Shown in pieces: positions 1 to 8,061 of a stretch of 64,000 nt of DNA. The stretch lies in assembly GCF_030408675.1 (NCBI RefSeq), contig NZ_CP047200.1:310001-374000 (forward strand), in the 5' to 3' direction. A program made the translations under genes and the position numbers. This DNA comes from Corynebacterium durum. Its GTDB lineage: Bacteria > Actinomycetota > Actinomycetes > Mycobacteriales > Mycobacteriaceae. The notes below the pieces were generated by a model. It did no database searches. It was not told the origin of the DNA and worked only from the letters and a program-made list of their open reading frames with translations. Within the stretch, counting starts at the first letter, position 1; each line of letters begins with the position of its first letter.

Positions 1-495
1 GTTGCTGGAAAACTGTCCAGCGCCGAGCCAGTGACACTTCCCGACAAAGTCTTGGAAGCCCTGAGTGAAGTAGGGAACATGCCCCTCATGGTGGAGTGCA
101 ACGACCGCGCCCACCCCGTTCACCTCGACAGGATGATTTCGGGACTATGGGGCCAGACCGTCATTGGAGACCCTTTCTCCGATATAGACCTGACCTCCAG
201 CGGCATGACGTGTTCCGGCATCACCCCAGAGCACCCGGCCCCGGATATTACGGGCGAGAAGTTGGCTGTACGGCCTTTGCAAATCCAGGGCACTAGTGAC
301 CCGAACACCCCGTATGAGACATTCAACAAGATGGCCACCGCCATGCGCAGTCACGTACTCACCGTCGATGGCCCAGGTCACGTGCAAATTAGTACCGATA
401 ACCCCCAGTTGGGTCCCGTTATTACCGAGTACCTGCGCACCGGAACTGTGAACCAGACCCGCATTCCTGGGACCGACCCGAAGCCAGAGCGCTAG
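1..495 (+). CDS. Alpha/beta hydrolase, C-terminal part (TAP-like C-terminal domain), cut by window edge
   Basis: The reading frame is open from base 1, so this is the 3' end of a longer gene; the GTG at 31 is probably internal. The visible part has the C-terminal pattern of the alpha/beta-hydrolase/TAP family: a strand followed by QGTSDPNTPYE, which would carry the catalytic Asp, then VDGPGHVQ, which would carry the catalytic His. The nucleophile elbow would lie upstream of the window. Secreted tripeptidyl- or acyl-esterase-like enzymes of actinobacteria end this way, but the substrate cannot be told from this fragment. It ends 4 bp before the permease gene, so the two may be co-transcribed. 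Confidence 0.7.
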   Translation, partial: VAGKLSSAEPVTLPDKVLEALSEVGNMPLMVECNDRAHPVHLDRMISGLWGQTVIGDPFSDIDLTSSGMTCSGITPEHPAPDITGEKLAVRPLQIQGTSDPNTPYETFNKMATAMRSHVLTVDGPGHVQISTDNPQLGPVITEYLRTGTVNQTRIPGTDPKPER

Positions 496-499
496 AACC

Positions 500-1888
500 A
501 TGCTTTTCAAACTTATTCTGAAAACCAACCTGGTCACCTGGCTGGCACTCATCATGTCCAACACGGTGCTGGCCGTGGTCATGTCACTGAACATTGGGTT
601 TATCGTTGCGGGCGCGCGCTCCACGGGCGAAACTCAGGAAGCCTACATATCACTTGGTTCCACCGCGCTGCTCCTGGTGGTGGCCACCAGTTTGGTGTCC
701 CTCACATTGGTCACTAATTTCACTCTCCGGCTGCAGCACCCCGTGGTGGCCAGGTGGCAGCTGGTAGGCATGCTGCCTGGTCAAGCGGCCCGCATTCTCA
801 GGGCGCAAGTGCTCGTGGTGTCCACGCTCACCGGCGTGATTGGCGCGGCCTTCGCCTGGCTGCTGTGGTACCCCTATGCGCATACTGTGGCCACCAGTGG
901 ACTACCCACGAGTCCCGCGCTCGACCAGCCCATCCCCGCACCGGCGCTGGTCATCGCCATAGTAAGTGTTGCGGGAATGAGCCTGCTCACCGGGCTGATG
1001 GGTGCGCGCCGGGCGATGCGTGCAGAGCTGGTGGACGGGGCGTCGATAAGCGGTGCCTTCCGTCGTACGAGTGTGGGGATTGTTCGAAAACCCTTGTGTG
1101 TCGTAGCATCCCTCGGTGTGGGGGCGCTCTATTATGCGATTGCGCAGGTTGAACCGCTGCAGAACATTGATGAAATGGGGGGAATGCTCGGCGCTTACGT
1201 GGGCGTGGGTGTGCTGCTGAGCGTGGTGGTGGCGCTGTGGGGGCCGTATATTCTGCGCGTACTCGTGGAGATGCTGCGCGTGCTGCCGATTACGGCGACA
1301 CCGTGGTTCCTGGCTGTGCGCGAGGCACAGGCGCGGCCCACGCTCACCGGAACCCTCATCATGCCCATTGCTATCGCGGCGAGTACGACGGGGATGGCGG
1401 GGATGTCGATAAGTAAATTCCGGCAGGTGCTCGTGAGCATGGGGGTGCCGGACTCTGAATCATTATCCGCGCCGCTCAGCATATCCCTGCTCCTTGTCGG
1501 CGGGTCCATCGTTGTGGCCTGTGCTTCCGCAGCGTCCGTGGTGCTCATCGCCCTCAGGCCCCGGCAACACGACGCCCAGTTGCTGTACACCTCCGGCGCC
1601 ACCGACGAGCTGCTCACACAAAAAACTCTGATGGAAACCCTGGTGTACCTCATTCTTGCCGGGATCATCGCCTACGGGACGGTGATCATCAACGACGTGT
1701 GCATGACGTTCGCGTTCGCGCGCGGGCCGCTGCCCATGACGCAGCTCAGCATGCCCGCCGGAAGTACGCTCGCCGTCCTCTGTCTGGGCATCGGCATTGC
1801 CGCCACCATGCTCTGGAGCATCACCCTCACCGAACTCCGCCGCAACACCGCCGAAAGGACACTCAGCCATGCTGCTCCAAGCGCTTAA
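500..1888 (+). CDS. FtsX-like ABC transporter permease
   Basis: A 462-residue integral membrane protein with about eight hydrophobic segments, including residues 10-35, 50-70, 105-125, 150-170 and three at the C-terminus. Its topology and its pairing with the MacB/LolD-type ATPase encoded next, whose start overlaps this stop by 20 bp, point to the FtsX/MacB permease superfamily. Such complexes move lipids, peptides or antimicrobials rather than small nutrients; no substrate can be assigned. The C-terminal helix region (INDV...ARGPLP...) matches the corresponding region of the protein at 2945-4282 (INEV...RNGPLP...), so the two are paralogues. The ATG at 500 follows the upstream stop directly. 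Confidence 0.8.
   Translation: MLFKLILKTNLVTWLALIMSNTVLAVVMSLNIGFIVAGARSTGETQEAYISLGSTALLLVVATSLVSLTLVTNFTLRLQHPVVARWQLVGMLPGQAARILRAQVLVVSTLTGVIGAAFAWLLWYPYAHTVATSGLPTSPALDQPIPAPALVIAIVSVAGMSLLTGLMGARRAMRAELVDGASISGAFRRTSVGIVRKPLCVVASLGVGALYYAIAQVEPLQNIDEMGGMLGAYVGVGVLLSVVVALWGPYILRVLVEMLRVLPITATPWFLAVREAQARPTLTGTLIMPIAIAASTTGMAGMSISKFRQVLVSMGVPDSESLSAPLSISLLLVGGSIVVACASAASVVLIALRPRQHDAQLLYTSGATDELLTQKTLMETLVYLILAGIIAYGTVIINDVCMTFAFARGPLPMTQLSMPAGSTLAVLCLGIGIAATMLWSITLTELRRNTAERTLSHAAPSA
1039..1051 (+). repeat. First copy of the recurrent 13-mer GGCGTCGATAAGC
   Basis: This word occurs exactly at 1039, 5837, 11434, 20210, 27994, 42905 and 55651 on the plus strand and at 4015 and 38045 on the minus strand. 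A version with GTTAAGC occurs at 13384 (+), 17351 (-) and 33001 (-). One-mismatch copies lie at 6080, 24057, 46069 and 53943 (+) and at 26558 and 31196 (-). Inside genes it is read in different frames, giving GASIS, LIDA, YRRP or VDKL, so protein conservation alone does not explain it. Its function is unknown. Confidence 0.7.
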
Positions 1889-2600
1889 CCTGCACAAACA
1901 ATACGACGACCTGCCGGTGCTGCGAGGCGTGAACGTCGACATTCACGAAGGCGAATTCGTGGCCATCATCGGGCAATCCGGGTCCGGCAAAACTACGCTT
2001 CTGCACAGTCTCAGCGGGCTCACCCCCATCGATCGTGGCGACATCTTCATCGGCGAACACCGCATCACCAGCAAAGACGCCTTTTCTCGCCGGAAACGAC
2101 GCCGCGATGCCCAGCGGGTTGCCATAGCGAAACTGCGCCGCGACCACGTCGGATTCATCTTCCAAGACCTCAACCTCATCGAATCCCTCAACGTGGAAGA
2201 CAACCTACGGCTGCCCGCCAAACTCGCCGGAGTTTCCGTCCCCGATCAGGAGATTAACGACGCCCTCGACTACGTCGGGCTCACAGGAAAAGCACATGCC
2301 TACCCCGACCAGCTCTCCGGTGGGCAACGGCAGCGCGTGGCTATTGCGCGTGCGCTGGTACGCAAACCCCAGTTGCTATTCGCAGATGAACCCACCGGAT
2401 CGCTCGACGTGCACACCAGCGCGCAGGTCATGGATCTGCTGCGGGCAACCGTCACGCCGCACACGGCGCTGGTGATGGTCACCCATAGTCTCGACATTGC
2501 CGCCACCGCTGACCGGGTGATCATCCTCGCCGATGGTGTCAACCACGCCGAGCTGCGCACACCCAGCGTGGAGGAGCTGTTTCATGTGATGCATGGGTGA
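1869..2600 (+). CDS. ABC transporter ATP-binding protein (MacB/LolD type)
   Basis: A 243-residue ATPase that energises the permease encoded immediately upstream. Walker A is GQSGSGKT at residues 35-42, the Q-loop region reads [10 protein letters not shown], the signature LSGGQ is at 149-153, and Walker B is LLFADEP at 169-175, followed by the D-loop and a switch His in VMVTHS. A basic insertion (FSRRKRRR) sits between Walker A and the Q-loop. The frame is open further upstream, but the ATG at 1869 gives the normal family N-terminus and an overlap that suggests translational coupling with the permease. Confidence 0.9.
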   Translation: MLLQALNLHKQYDDLPVLRGVNVDIHEGEFVAIIGQSGSGKTTLLHSLSGLTPIDRGDIFIGEHRITSKDAFSRRKRRRDAQRVAIAKLRRDHVGFIFQDLNLIESLNVEDNLRLPAKLAGVSVPDQEINDALDYVGLTGKAHAYPDQLSGGQRQRVAIARALVRKPQLLFADEPTGSLDVHTSAQVMDLLRATVTPHTALVMVTHSLDIAATADRVIILADGVNHAELRTPSVEELFHVMHG

Positions 2601-2621
2601 GGGGGGGGTGTTTATGCAGGA

Positions 2622-2676
2622 TAGGTCCACCGCTGGGTACGGAATTGGGGTGTTTCCGAGCCTGGCGGTGGACCTA
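2622..2676. repeat. Intergenic nested palindrome, type A, copy 1
   Basis: The outer arms are TAGGTCCACCGC and GCGGTGGACCTA, a perfect 12-bp inverted repeat. The centre holds a second short palindrome around GGGGTG (CGGAA...TTCCG). A close copy lies after murB at 22672-22725. There is no T-tract, so it is not a standard terminator. Confidence 0.75.
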
Positions 2677-2706
2677 CTTGGCTGGGGAATGTTGTGGTCT
2701 GCCAAG

Positions 2707-2767
2707 AAGTTTGCTTATCTCCAGGTCGGAAAATGGGGTGTTTTCGTGCTTGAGCATAAGCAAACTT
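2707..2767. repeat. Intergenic nested palindrome, type B, copy 1
   Basis: The outer arms are AAGTTTGCTTAT and ATAAGCAAACTT, perfect over 12 bp. The centre has CGGAAAA, then TGGGGTG, then TTTTCG, the same core as the type A element beside it. The inner stretch ATCTCCAGG also appears in the related palindrome at 22931-22987. Confidence 0.75.
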
Positions 2768-2775
2768 GACGCCCT

Positions 2776-2816
2776 CAGGGTTTTCCCTGATTTTTCAAAG
2801 ATCAGGGAAAACCCTG
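2776..2816. repeat. Perfect 16-bp inverted repeat
   Basis: CAGGGTTTTCCCTGAT is followed by a 9-bp loop and then its exact reverse complement. It is the third palindrome in a row in this gap. It may end the upstream transcript or be part of the same small mobile or regulatory repeat family. Confidence 0.75.
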
Positions 2817-2852
2817 GTGTGCAGGGGCATGTTGGGGGAGCAAGCTAAAACC

Positions 2853-2948
2853 ATGAACCCAACACAAACCACTACAAACCTCGTCGCGCTATCGGCGCTT
2901 GCGCTCGCGGCGCGGACCACTACTGACGAACAGGGGCAACAACAATGA
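2853..2948 (+). CDS. Possible 31-residue leader-like peptide
   Basis: A short frame starting at ATG 2853, about 12 bp after GGGGGAG. It encodes an N-terminal Thr-rich stretch, a hydrophobic segment (LVALSALALAA) and a Gln-rich tail. Its TGA overlaps the ATG of the membrane protein at 2945 in an ATGA arrangement, which would couple translation. It matches no family I recognise. It could be a real small protein, a leader, or the degraded end of an older gene. Confidence 0.35.
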   Translation: MNPTQTTTNLVALSALALAARTTTDEQGQQQ

Positions 2949-4282
2949 AATACCTTGGCATCGGACTGACCAGCACGACTTTCGCCTTCTTCCTCTCCCT
3001 GAGCACCGGGCTACTTGATGCGGGGATACGGGCGCACGGCGACGACCAGGCAGTGATTACCGCACTTGGTGGAACCACATTCGGGATCAACATCCTTGTT
3101 GGCATAATCGCCATGATTGTCTTGGCTGTATTGTCGCTCAAGAGGCGCAGTGATGAGGCGGGCCAGTCCAATCAGGGGATTGTTACGCTCAATGCTCTGT
3201 TGGCCAGCGTCGTGGGTGGCGGCATCGGCTCGTCACTGAGCTATGTCCTGTGGCCAATGCACGTGCAGATGTTGGTTGGGACCGGCGTATTCCCGCCCGA
3301 TCCGCTCAGCGGGTCGCTGCCGATTAATGCTGTGACCAGCAGCCTTGGGGGCGTCGCCCTCACGGGTCTCATCGCCGGGGCCATTGGGGCGAAGGCGGGG
3401 GCACGCCGTGCGGGGAAGCGTGCGAACGTTTCTGCTGCTCAAGCTACCCAGGTTGGTCAGATTGCGCAAGCTGGTCAGATCGCACGGCCTGAGCCGATTG
3501 AAACCGAGCCGCCGAGCCGTATGGGCTGGCGCATCTTCAGCGTCTTCCTTGGGTTGTCCACCATTGCTGGGGCATCCTCCATCTACCGTGTGATCGCCAA
3601 CGCCCAGCCGACCGGCAGCGAAGATGCCTATACTATCTACTTTGCGATGGGTGCGATGCTCTGCCTCGCCGCAGCATTCCTCGGCGGCATCCTCGTCCAC
3701 ACCATCGGCGCAGTACTGGCCATGCTTATGGGCAACGGCGACTTGGTGAACAACACCATCAGTCGTGTCACCCGCGCCGGGTCGCTGGTCCTGCCGCTTG
3801 GCCTGCTTGCTGCTGCGACCGGAATCATGAGCATGTGGGTCACCAAGATGACTCAGAAATTTAGCGTCGAGCAAGCAGATACAGTCACCCCCATAGAAGC
3901 CATCAAAATCTTCAGCGGCCCCATCGGCATCCTCATCGTCGCACTGATTTCCATCGTTCTGGCCAGCGCTGGCTCCGGCAGGCGCGTAAACAGCAACGCC
4001 GTCTGGTCCACCGTGCTTATCGACGCCGTGGCCTACCTCACCATCAGCACCACCATCGCATATTCCCTGATGATCATCAATGAAGTCATCACCTCAGCCG
4101 TGCTGCGCAACGGTCCTCTCCCAGATTTTCCAACGACACTGCCCGATTGGCGAGCATTCGCCGTTGTCCTCGGTGGCGTTGGCATTCGGATGATCATTGT
4201 GTGGGCGCGGAGTCGGAGGGAGAGTGTTGTTGGGAATCAGAATGTGGCGAGTGTTGCTGCGCCTAGCGGCGTGATTGTTTGA
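2945..4282 (+). CDS. Multi-pass membrane protein, divergent paralogue of the FtsX-like permease
   Basis: A 445-residue protein with about eight hydrophobic segments and a hydrophilic Ala/Gln-rich loop near residues 150-190. The N-terminal helix followed by GIRAHGD, and the C-terminal INEV...RNGPLP...DWRAFAVVLGGVGI region, align with the permease at 500-1888, so I infer a shared origin with strong divergence. No ATPase gene follows; the only adjacent ATPase is the one at 1869-2600, which could serve both. The start at 2945 overlaps the preceding short frame. It ends about 95 bp before a clear terminator hairpin. Confidence 0.6.
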   Translation: MKYLGIGLTSTTFAFFLSLSTGLLDAGIRAHGDDQAVITALGGTTFGINILVGIIAMIVLAVLSLKRRSDEAGQSNQGIVTLNALLASVVGGGIGSSLSYVLWPMHVQMLVGTGVFPPDPLSGSLPINAVTSSLGGVALTGLIAGAIGAKAGARRAGKRANVSAAQATQVGQIAQAGQIARPEPIETEPPSRMGWRIFSVFLGLSTIAGASSIYRVIANAQPTGSEDAYTIYFAMGAMLCLAAAFLGGILVHTIGAVLAMLMGNGDLVNNTISRVTRAGSLVLPLGLLAAATGIMSMWVTKMTQKFSVEQADTVTPIEAIKIFSGPIGILIVALISIVLASAGSGRRVNSNAVWSTVLIDAVAYLTISTTIAYSLMIINEVITSAVLRNGPLPDFPTTLPDWRAFAVVLGGVGIRMIIVWARSRRESVVGNQNVASVAAPSGVIV

Positions 4283-4375
4283 GGTATGAGTGCCGGTGAG
4301 GTTGGGGTGGAGCTGGAAACTAGGATGGAGTTTGGGGGTAAATATTAAGACTGAATAGATGGTAGATGCTGTAAA

Positions 4376-4415
4376 GTGAACACGCTGCGAAGACAGCGTG
4401 TTCACTTCCGTTTTA
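4376..4415 (+). terminator. Rho-independent terminator
   Basis: GTGAACACGCTG and CAGCGTGTTCAC form a perfect 12-bp stem around a 6-nt loop, followed by TTCCGTTTTA. It lies between the permease paralogue (+) and the pentapeptide protein (-), so it may serve both directions. Confidence 0.8.
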
Positions 4416-4480
4416 TGATCATTGATGCTGATGCTGCGGTATATAGTCTCGATTGGCAATATTGATGGAAAATTTTCAAG

Positions 4481-5728
4481 TTATTTTGTGGGGAATTCTA
4501 CGCCAAATTTCGCGTTGTCTAGATTGGTGTTGAGTAGCCTAATTATTTTGTTATTTTCGCTAGATTCAGGAAATTTAAACTTGGTGCTTGAGAAGTCTGC
4601 GGCATCGACAAAATAAACATTATCAAAGTTTGTACCTCCATTAAAGTGTGCATGTTTAAAAGATGTTTTTTTGCTAAAGTTGGAATCTTTAAAATGCGCA
4701 AACTTTTCAAAGTAGACTTTTTCAAACCATGCAGATTCGTGAAAATCCACATTATGAAATTGAGCATCCATGTGGAAGTATGCTTGGAAAAAAGAGGCGA
4801 TGCCGTAAAAGTGTGCTAGATCAAACGTTGCGTCTGTAATGAAGACTGTAGCTGTTCGCGGAGGTGTGTTGCTATTAAAGTGTGCTCCATCAAAGGTTGC
4901 TCCGCTATGGAATATTGTTTTTATAAAAGAGACGCTGTCGTGAAAATTTGTTCCACTAAAATCTACGTATGTTCTATAGTGATCATTAGGATCGAGGGGC
5001 GTTCTAATATTGAAATGTGCCCTGTTGAAATCTGCATGTTTGCAAAAGTGCGCACTTTTAAAAAGGGTATTGTTATAAAAATGGGCGCCGGTGAAAGATG
5101 TCCTTCCGTGAAAGTATGAGTTTGCGAAGGAAGCTCTATTCTTAAAAATTCCCTTTGAGGAAATATTATAAAAATGACAGTTTTCTAAATTTAGGTTTAA
5201 ATCTGACCATTGGCCAGGACTTTTTCCATCCTCCTCTTCAAAACGTGTGAATATTATATCTTGCATTCTTTCTTTGAATGTGTACAGCTCGGATGGTGAG
5301 TCTTTTGATATTGGGTCACGGAGCTGTCCAGTCAGGATATTTAGGCAAACTTGCTGTTCTCTTAGTGCTGATTCTGGATCATCTTTATGGAAGGCTGCCC
5401 AATCGCCAGCAAGTGCTGCAAGCGCGTATGCTCCAGATTCGCGCTTGGTGAGATCGTCAGTTGCTAAAAGCTTGACAATTGATGTGAATCGTTCGCGAAG
5501 GGTACGCTCTTTATCTTGCACTCTTGTTTTCTCTCCATTGTGAAGAGCAATTGCAGCAGCGATGATAGCTGCAGTACCTGCGCCTAGAGTTGCTAAAGGT
5601 TGAGCTGCCACAGACCAGTCCCACGAAAAGTTCCAGTCTCGAAGTAAGAATCCCGCAAGTGTAAATCCCACCCCGCCAGAGGCTGTTGCTACTAGTGCAG
5701 TTTTTCCTTTTTCTATAAACCTTCCCAC
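4481..5728 (-). CDS. Membrane-anchored pentapeptide-repeat protein
   Basis: A 415-residue protein. Residues 10-65 contain two hydrophobic segments and a basic/acidic coiled region follows. From about residue 185 to the end there are tandem five-residue units with a Phe at the centre, such as ANFYG-, AHFYN- and ADFNR-like repeats. These build a right-handed beta-helix as in the Qnr/MfpA superfamily, but the N-terminal membrane anchor sets it apart from DNA-gyrase mimics. The gene is markedly AT-rich compared with its neighbours, which suggests horizontal transfer. The partner and role are unknown; similar anchored pentapeptide proteins are scattered in actinobacterial accessory regions. Confidence 0.75.
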   Translation of the reverse strand: MGRFIEKGKTALVATASGGVGFTLAGFLLRDWNFSWDWSVAAQPLATLGAGTAAIIAAAIALHNGEKTRVQDKERTLRERFTSIVKLLATDDLTKRESGAYALAALAGDWAAFHKDDPESALREQQVCLNILTGQLRDPISKDSPSELYTFKERMQDIIFTRFEEEDGKSPGQWSDLNLNLENCHFYNISSKGIFKNRASFANSYFHGRTSFTGAHFYNNTLFKSAHFCKHADFNRAHFNIRTPLDPNDHYRTYVDFSGTNFHDSVSFIKTIFHSGATFDGAHFNSNTPPRTATVFITDATFDLAHFYGIASFFQAYFHMDAQFHNVDFHESAWFEKVYFEKFAHFKDSNFSKKTSFKHAHFNGGTNFDNVYFVDAADFSSTKFKFPESSENNKIIRLLNTNLDNAKFGVEFPTK

Positions 5729-5808
5729 CTACTACTCTCCTCATTACCCGCACCAACACATTCACGAAAATATTATCAACCCTGCTGCCTATCCACTATA
5801 GAAACAGC

Positions 5809-5845
5809 AAAAATCGACGCGGCGAGTGGGTGTCGCGGCGTCGAT
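5809..5845 (-). terminator. Rho-independent terminator of purU
   Basis: Read on the minus strand, ATCGACGCCGCGA pairs with TCGCCGCGTCGAT (one mismatch) around a 7-nt loop and is followed by a run of T. It begins about 15 bp after the purU stop. The 13-mer copy at 5837 forms part of the ascending arm. Confidence 0.75.
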
Positions 5846-5858
5846 AAGCGGTGGGAGT

Positions 5859-6755
5859 TTAGTCGAAAATGACGGTTCGGTTTCCGTAGACCTGAACGCG
5901 GTCTTCGAGGTGGAAACGCAGGCCGCGGGCGAGGACGATTTTCTCGGCGTCGCGGCCGAGTCGTTGCATATCGGAGGGGGTGTCTTTGTGGGAAATGCGA
6001 ATGACGTCCTGTTCGATGATCGGGCCGTCGTCGAGGTCTTCGGTGGCGTAATGGCAGGTGGCGCCGATGAGTTTCACGCCGCGTCGATAAGCCTGGTGAT
6101 AAGGGCGCGCGCCCATAAACGACGGCAAGAAACTGTGGTGAATATTAATTGCCTTACCGGCCCACATTTCGCACAAATCCGGCGGCAGAATCTGCATGAA
6201 ACGCGCAAGAACAATGGCGTCGGGGCTTTCCGCATTCACAAGGTCTGCAACCTGGTCAAAAGCCTTGCGTTTACCCACCGCATCCTTCGGAAAAGGAACA
6301 TAATGGAAAGGCACGCCGTGGGCCTGGGAAATTGGCCGCAAATCCTCATGATTACCGATCACCGCAGCCACATCCATCGGGTAATCATTCTGCGCAACCC
6401 GCCCCAACAAATCATGCAGACAATGACCCTCCTTGGACACCAAAATCACGGCCTTCTTCGGCTTCGCAGTATCCCACAAACGCCACCGGACATCCGGGCC
6501 CATTTCGGACGCGACCTCCGCAAAACGCTGGCTCAGCTCGTCAAAACCCATGCTAATCGACGCCGCGCGCACAGCCTGGCGGGTAAAAAACCAGCCGCTC
6601 TCCGGGTCGGTGAAAAAACCTGCCTCTGTGATCCAGCCGCCAATATCGGCAATGAAAGACGACAATTTAGCCACAATTCCCGTTGTGTCGGGGCAGCTCA
6701 AGGTAAGGACATACTGGCGTTCGTCGGTGGTGGTATGCGCAGCTGGAATGGTCAT
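5859..6755 (-). CDS. purU: Formyltetrahydrofolate deformylase
   Basis: Hydrolyses 10-formyl-tetrahydrofolate to formate and tetrahydrofolate, balancing one-carbon pools and supplying formate for purine synthesis. The 298-residue product has an N-terminal ACT domain (about residues 10-85, beginning YVLTLSCPDTTGIVAKL) and a C-terminal formyltransferase fold. The fold carries INIHHSFLPSF, with the conserved Asn/His, and the conserved Asp in LDDGPIIEQDV. The frame is open to 6956, but the ATG at 6755 gives the family N-terminus; 6764 is an alternative. A terminator follows directly. Confidence 0.93.
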   Translation of the reverse strand: MTIPAAHTTTDERQYVLTLSCPDTTGIVAKLSSFIADIGGWITEAGFFTDPESGWFFTRQAVRAASISMGFDELSQRFAEVASEMGPDVRWRLWDTAKPKKAVILVSKEGHCLHDLLGRVAQNDYPMDVAAVIGNHEDLRPISQAHGVPFHYVPFPKDAVGKRKAFDQVADLVNAESPDAIVLARFMQILPPDLCEMWAGKAINIHHSFLPSFMGARPYHQAYRRGVKLIGATCHYATEDLDDGPIIEQDVIRISHKDTPSDMQRLGRDAEKIVLARGLRFHLEDRVQVYGNRTVIFD

Positions 6756-6809
6756 TCTGTGCATTGTACTAGGAAAGCTTGGTAGGGTGATCCGAGGGGA
6801 GGGGGATGT

Positions 6810-7682
6810 ATGAAGCTTGTATTTTCGCGCGACTGTGATGACGCGGGGCGTCGTGCACTCAGCCGAGGGGTGCTTTCTGGGACGCACCTGCGTTTGGCCC
6901 TGGGAGTCTATGTGGAGCGGGACGGCTTTAATGAGCTGCCGCCGTGGGAACAACACCGGCTACGAGCACTTGCCCTTGGGGCTAGCGGGACGCGAGTCAT
7001 TGCTGGTGTCTCGGCCGCGTTGCTGTGGGGGATGTGGGTGAGGGTTGGGCGAGATGATCCGGTGGAATACGCTATGAACAGGGGAAGCAAAGACGTTGGG
7101 GGCGGTCGGCGGCTTAGGGCGTTGCTCGGGGAAAGCAGCTATGTGGATGGGAAAATAGCCAAAGTAGCTACCATCCCACGTGTGCTCTTGGATCTGGCCA
7201 GGTACCACAGCTTTGAAGACTGCTTTATGGCCGCGAGCTGGGTGATGGCGCACGACGCATACCCGCTCGCTGAACTGCGGGAAGCGGCTCTTAGCGATGA
7301 AACCCTTACGCGGGTGCTTGATCTTGTTGACCCCTATGTTGAATCAGCCGCCGAGGCGTACTTCCTGGCGCAAGTGCGCAAAGATGGGGTGATCGATGTG
7401 CAGCCGCAGGTCACAGTGGCTGATTCCCGTCTGGCTACGCGGCGGCCAGACTTTCAGATCAGGCGGACACGGATTGTGATTGAAATATCTGGCCTGGGTA
7501 AATACGGGGAGACTGCCGAAGAGCAACAGTTTAACGTGGAACGTGCTACCAATCGTTATGATCGTTTGGTCACTGCCGGATACACCATCTGGGCGTACTC
7601 CGCCAAGGATGTGTTCTCTGGGTTTGCCTACAGGGATGTGCTGCGGCGGTACAAGGAAATGCGAGAGCGGGAGTCAATGTGA
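6810..7682 (+). CDS. DUF559-type protein: AbiEi-like N-terminal HTH with Vsr/PD-(D/E)XK nuclease-like C-terminus
   Basis: A 290-residue protein of a type common and often repeated in actinobacteria. The N-terminal part (about 1-95) resembles the winged-helix region annotated as AbiEi antitoxin-like. The C-terminal half carries ESAAE, then RRPDFQIRRTRIVIEISG and KYG, the order of acidic and Lys residues expected of a small Vsr-like PD-(D/E)XK nuclease fold. No toxin partner lies nearby, so an antitoxin role is not supported. It is divergent from purU, with the two start codons about 54 bp apart. Its true function is unknown. Confidence 0.7.
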   Translation: MKLVFSRDCDDAGRRALSRGVLSGTHLRLALGVYVERDGFNELPPWEQHRLRALALGASGTRVIAGVSAALLWGMWVRVGRDDPVEYAMNRGSKDVGGGRRLRALLGESSYVDGKIAKVATIPRVLLDLARYHSFEDCFMAASWVMAHDAYPLAELREAALSDETLTRVLDLVDPYVESAAEAYFLAQVRKDGVIDVQPQVTVADSRLATRRPDFQIRRTRIVIEISGLGKYGETAEEQQFNVERATNRYDRLVTAGYTIWAYSAKDVFSGFAYRDVLRRYKEMRERESM

Positions 7683-7732
7683 GCGCTGGGACTGGCGGTG
7701 CTCGTACCTGATCCGGTCGAGGAAAGCGAAAA

Positions 7733-7840
7733 TGTCCCAGGATCCACCATTTTTAAGAATTTGGTGGATCCTGGGACAAAAACAGGGGATTGGTGTCCCA
7801 AAAACCATCAACTAACCGGAAAATGGTGGATCTTGGGACA
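7733..7840. repeat. Two palindromes in tandem in the gap before fas
   Basis: At 7733-7778, TGTCCCAGGATCCACCA and its exact 17-bp reverse complement flank a 12-bp loop. At 7794-7840 a second, imperfect copy shares the right arm (TGGTGGATCTTGGGACA), with a left arm matching at 13 of 17 positions and the core CCGGAAAATGG. The second looks like a decayed duplicate. No T-tract follows either. Confidence 0.75.
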
Positions 7841-7957
7841 AACCGCAGTTCAGCCCAACAAGGCGGGGGATACAGAGGGGTAGCTGGCGCAAAGACCCGT
7901 CGCAAAGACCTAGCGTGACAGCAAAGCAGACAAGAACCCGCTGCACCCGCCGCAAAG

Positions 7958-7992
7958 AAAGCCCCAGCCACACAACGTGTGACCAGGGCTTT
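7958..7992 (-). terminator. Probable terminator of fas
   Basis: AAAGCCC...GGGCTTT arms with an inner CACAC/GTGTG pairing form a long hairpin about 70 bp beyond the fas stop on the minus strand. The remainder of 7683-8061 holds the tandem palindromes above, a short GCAAAGACC direct repeat, and no gene I can support. Confidence 0.6.
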
Positions 7993-8061
7993 TCGGGCGA
8001 CTAGCAACTGGAAACTAGCAGCCAGCCCGGCCGGAACCGGCGAAACCAGCCCGGCCAGAAT

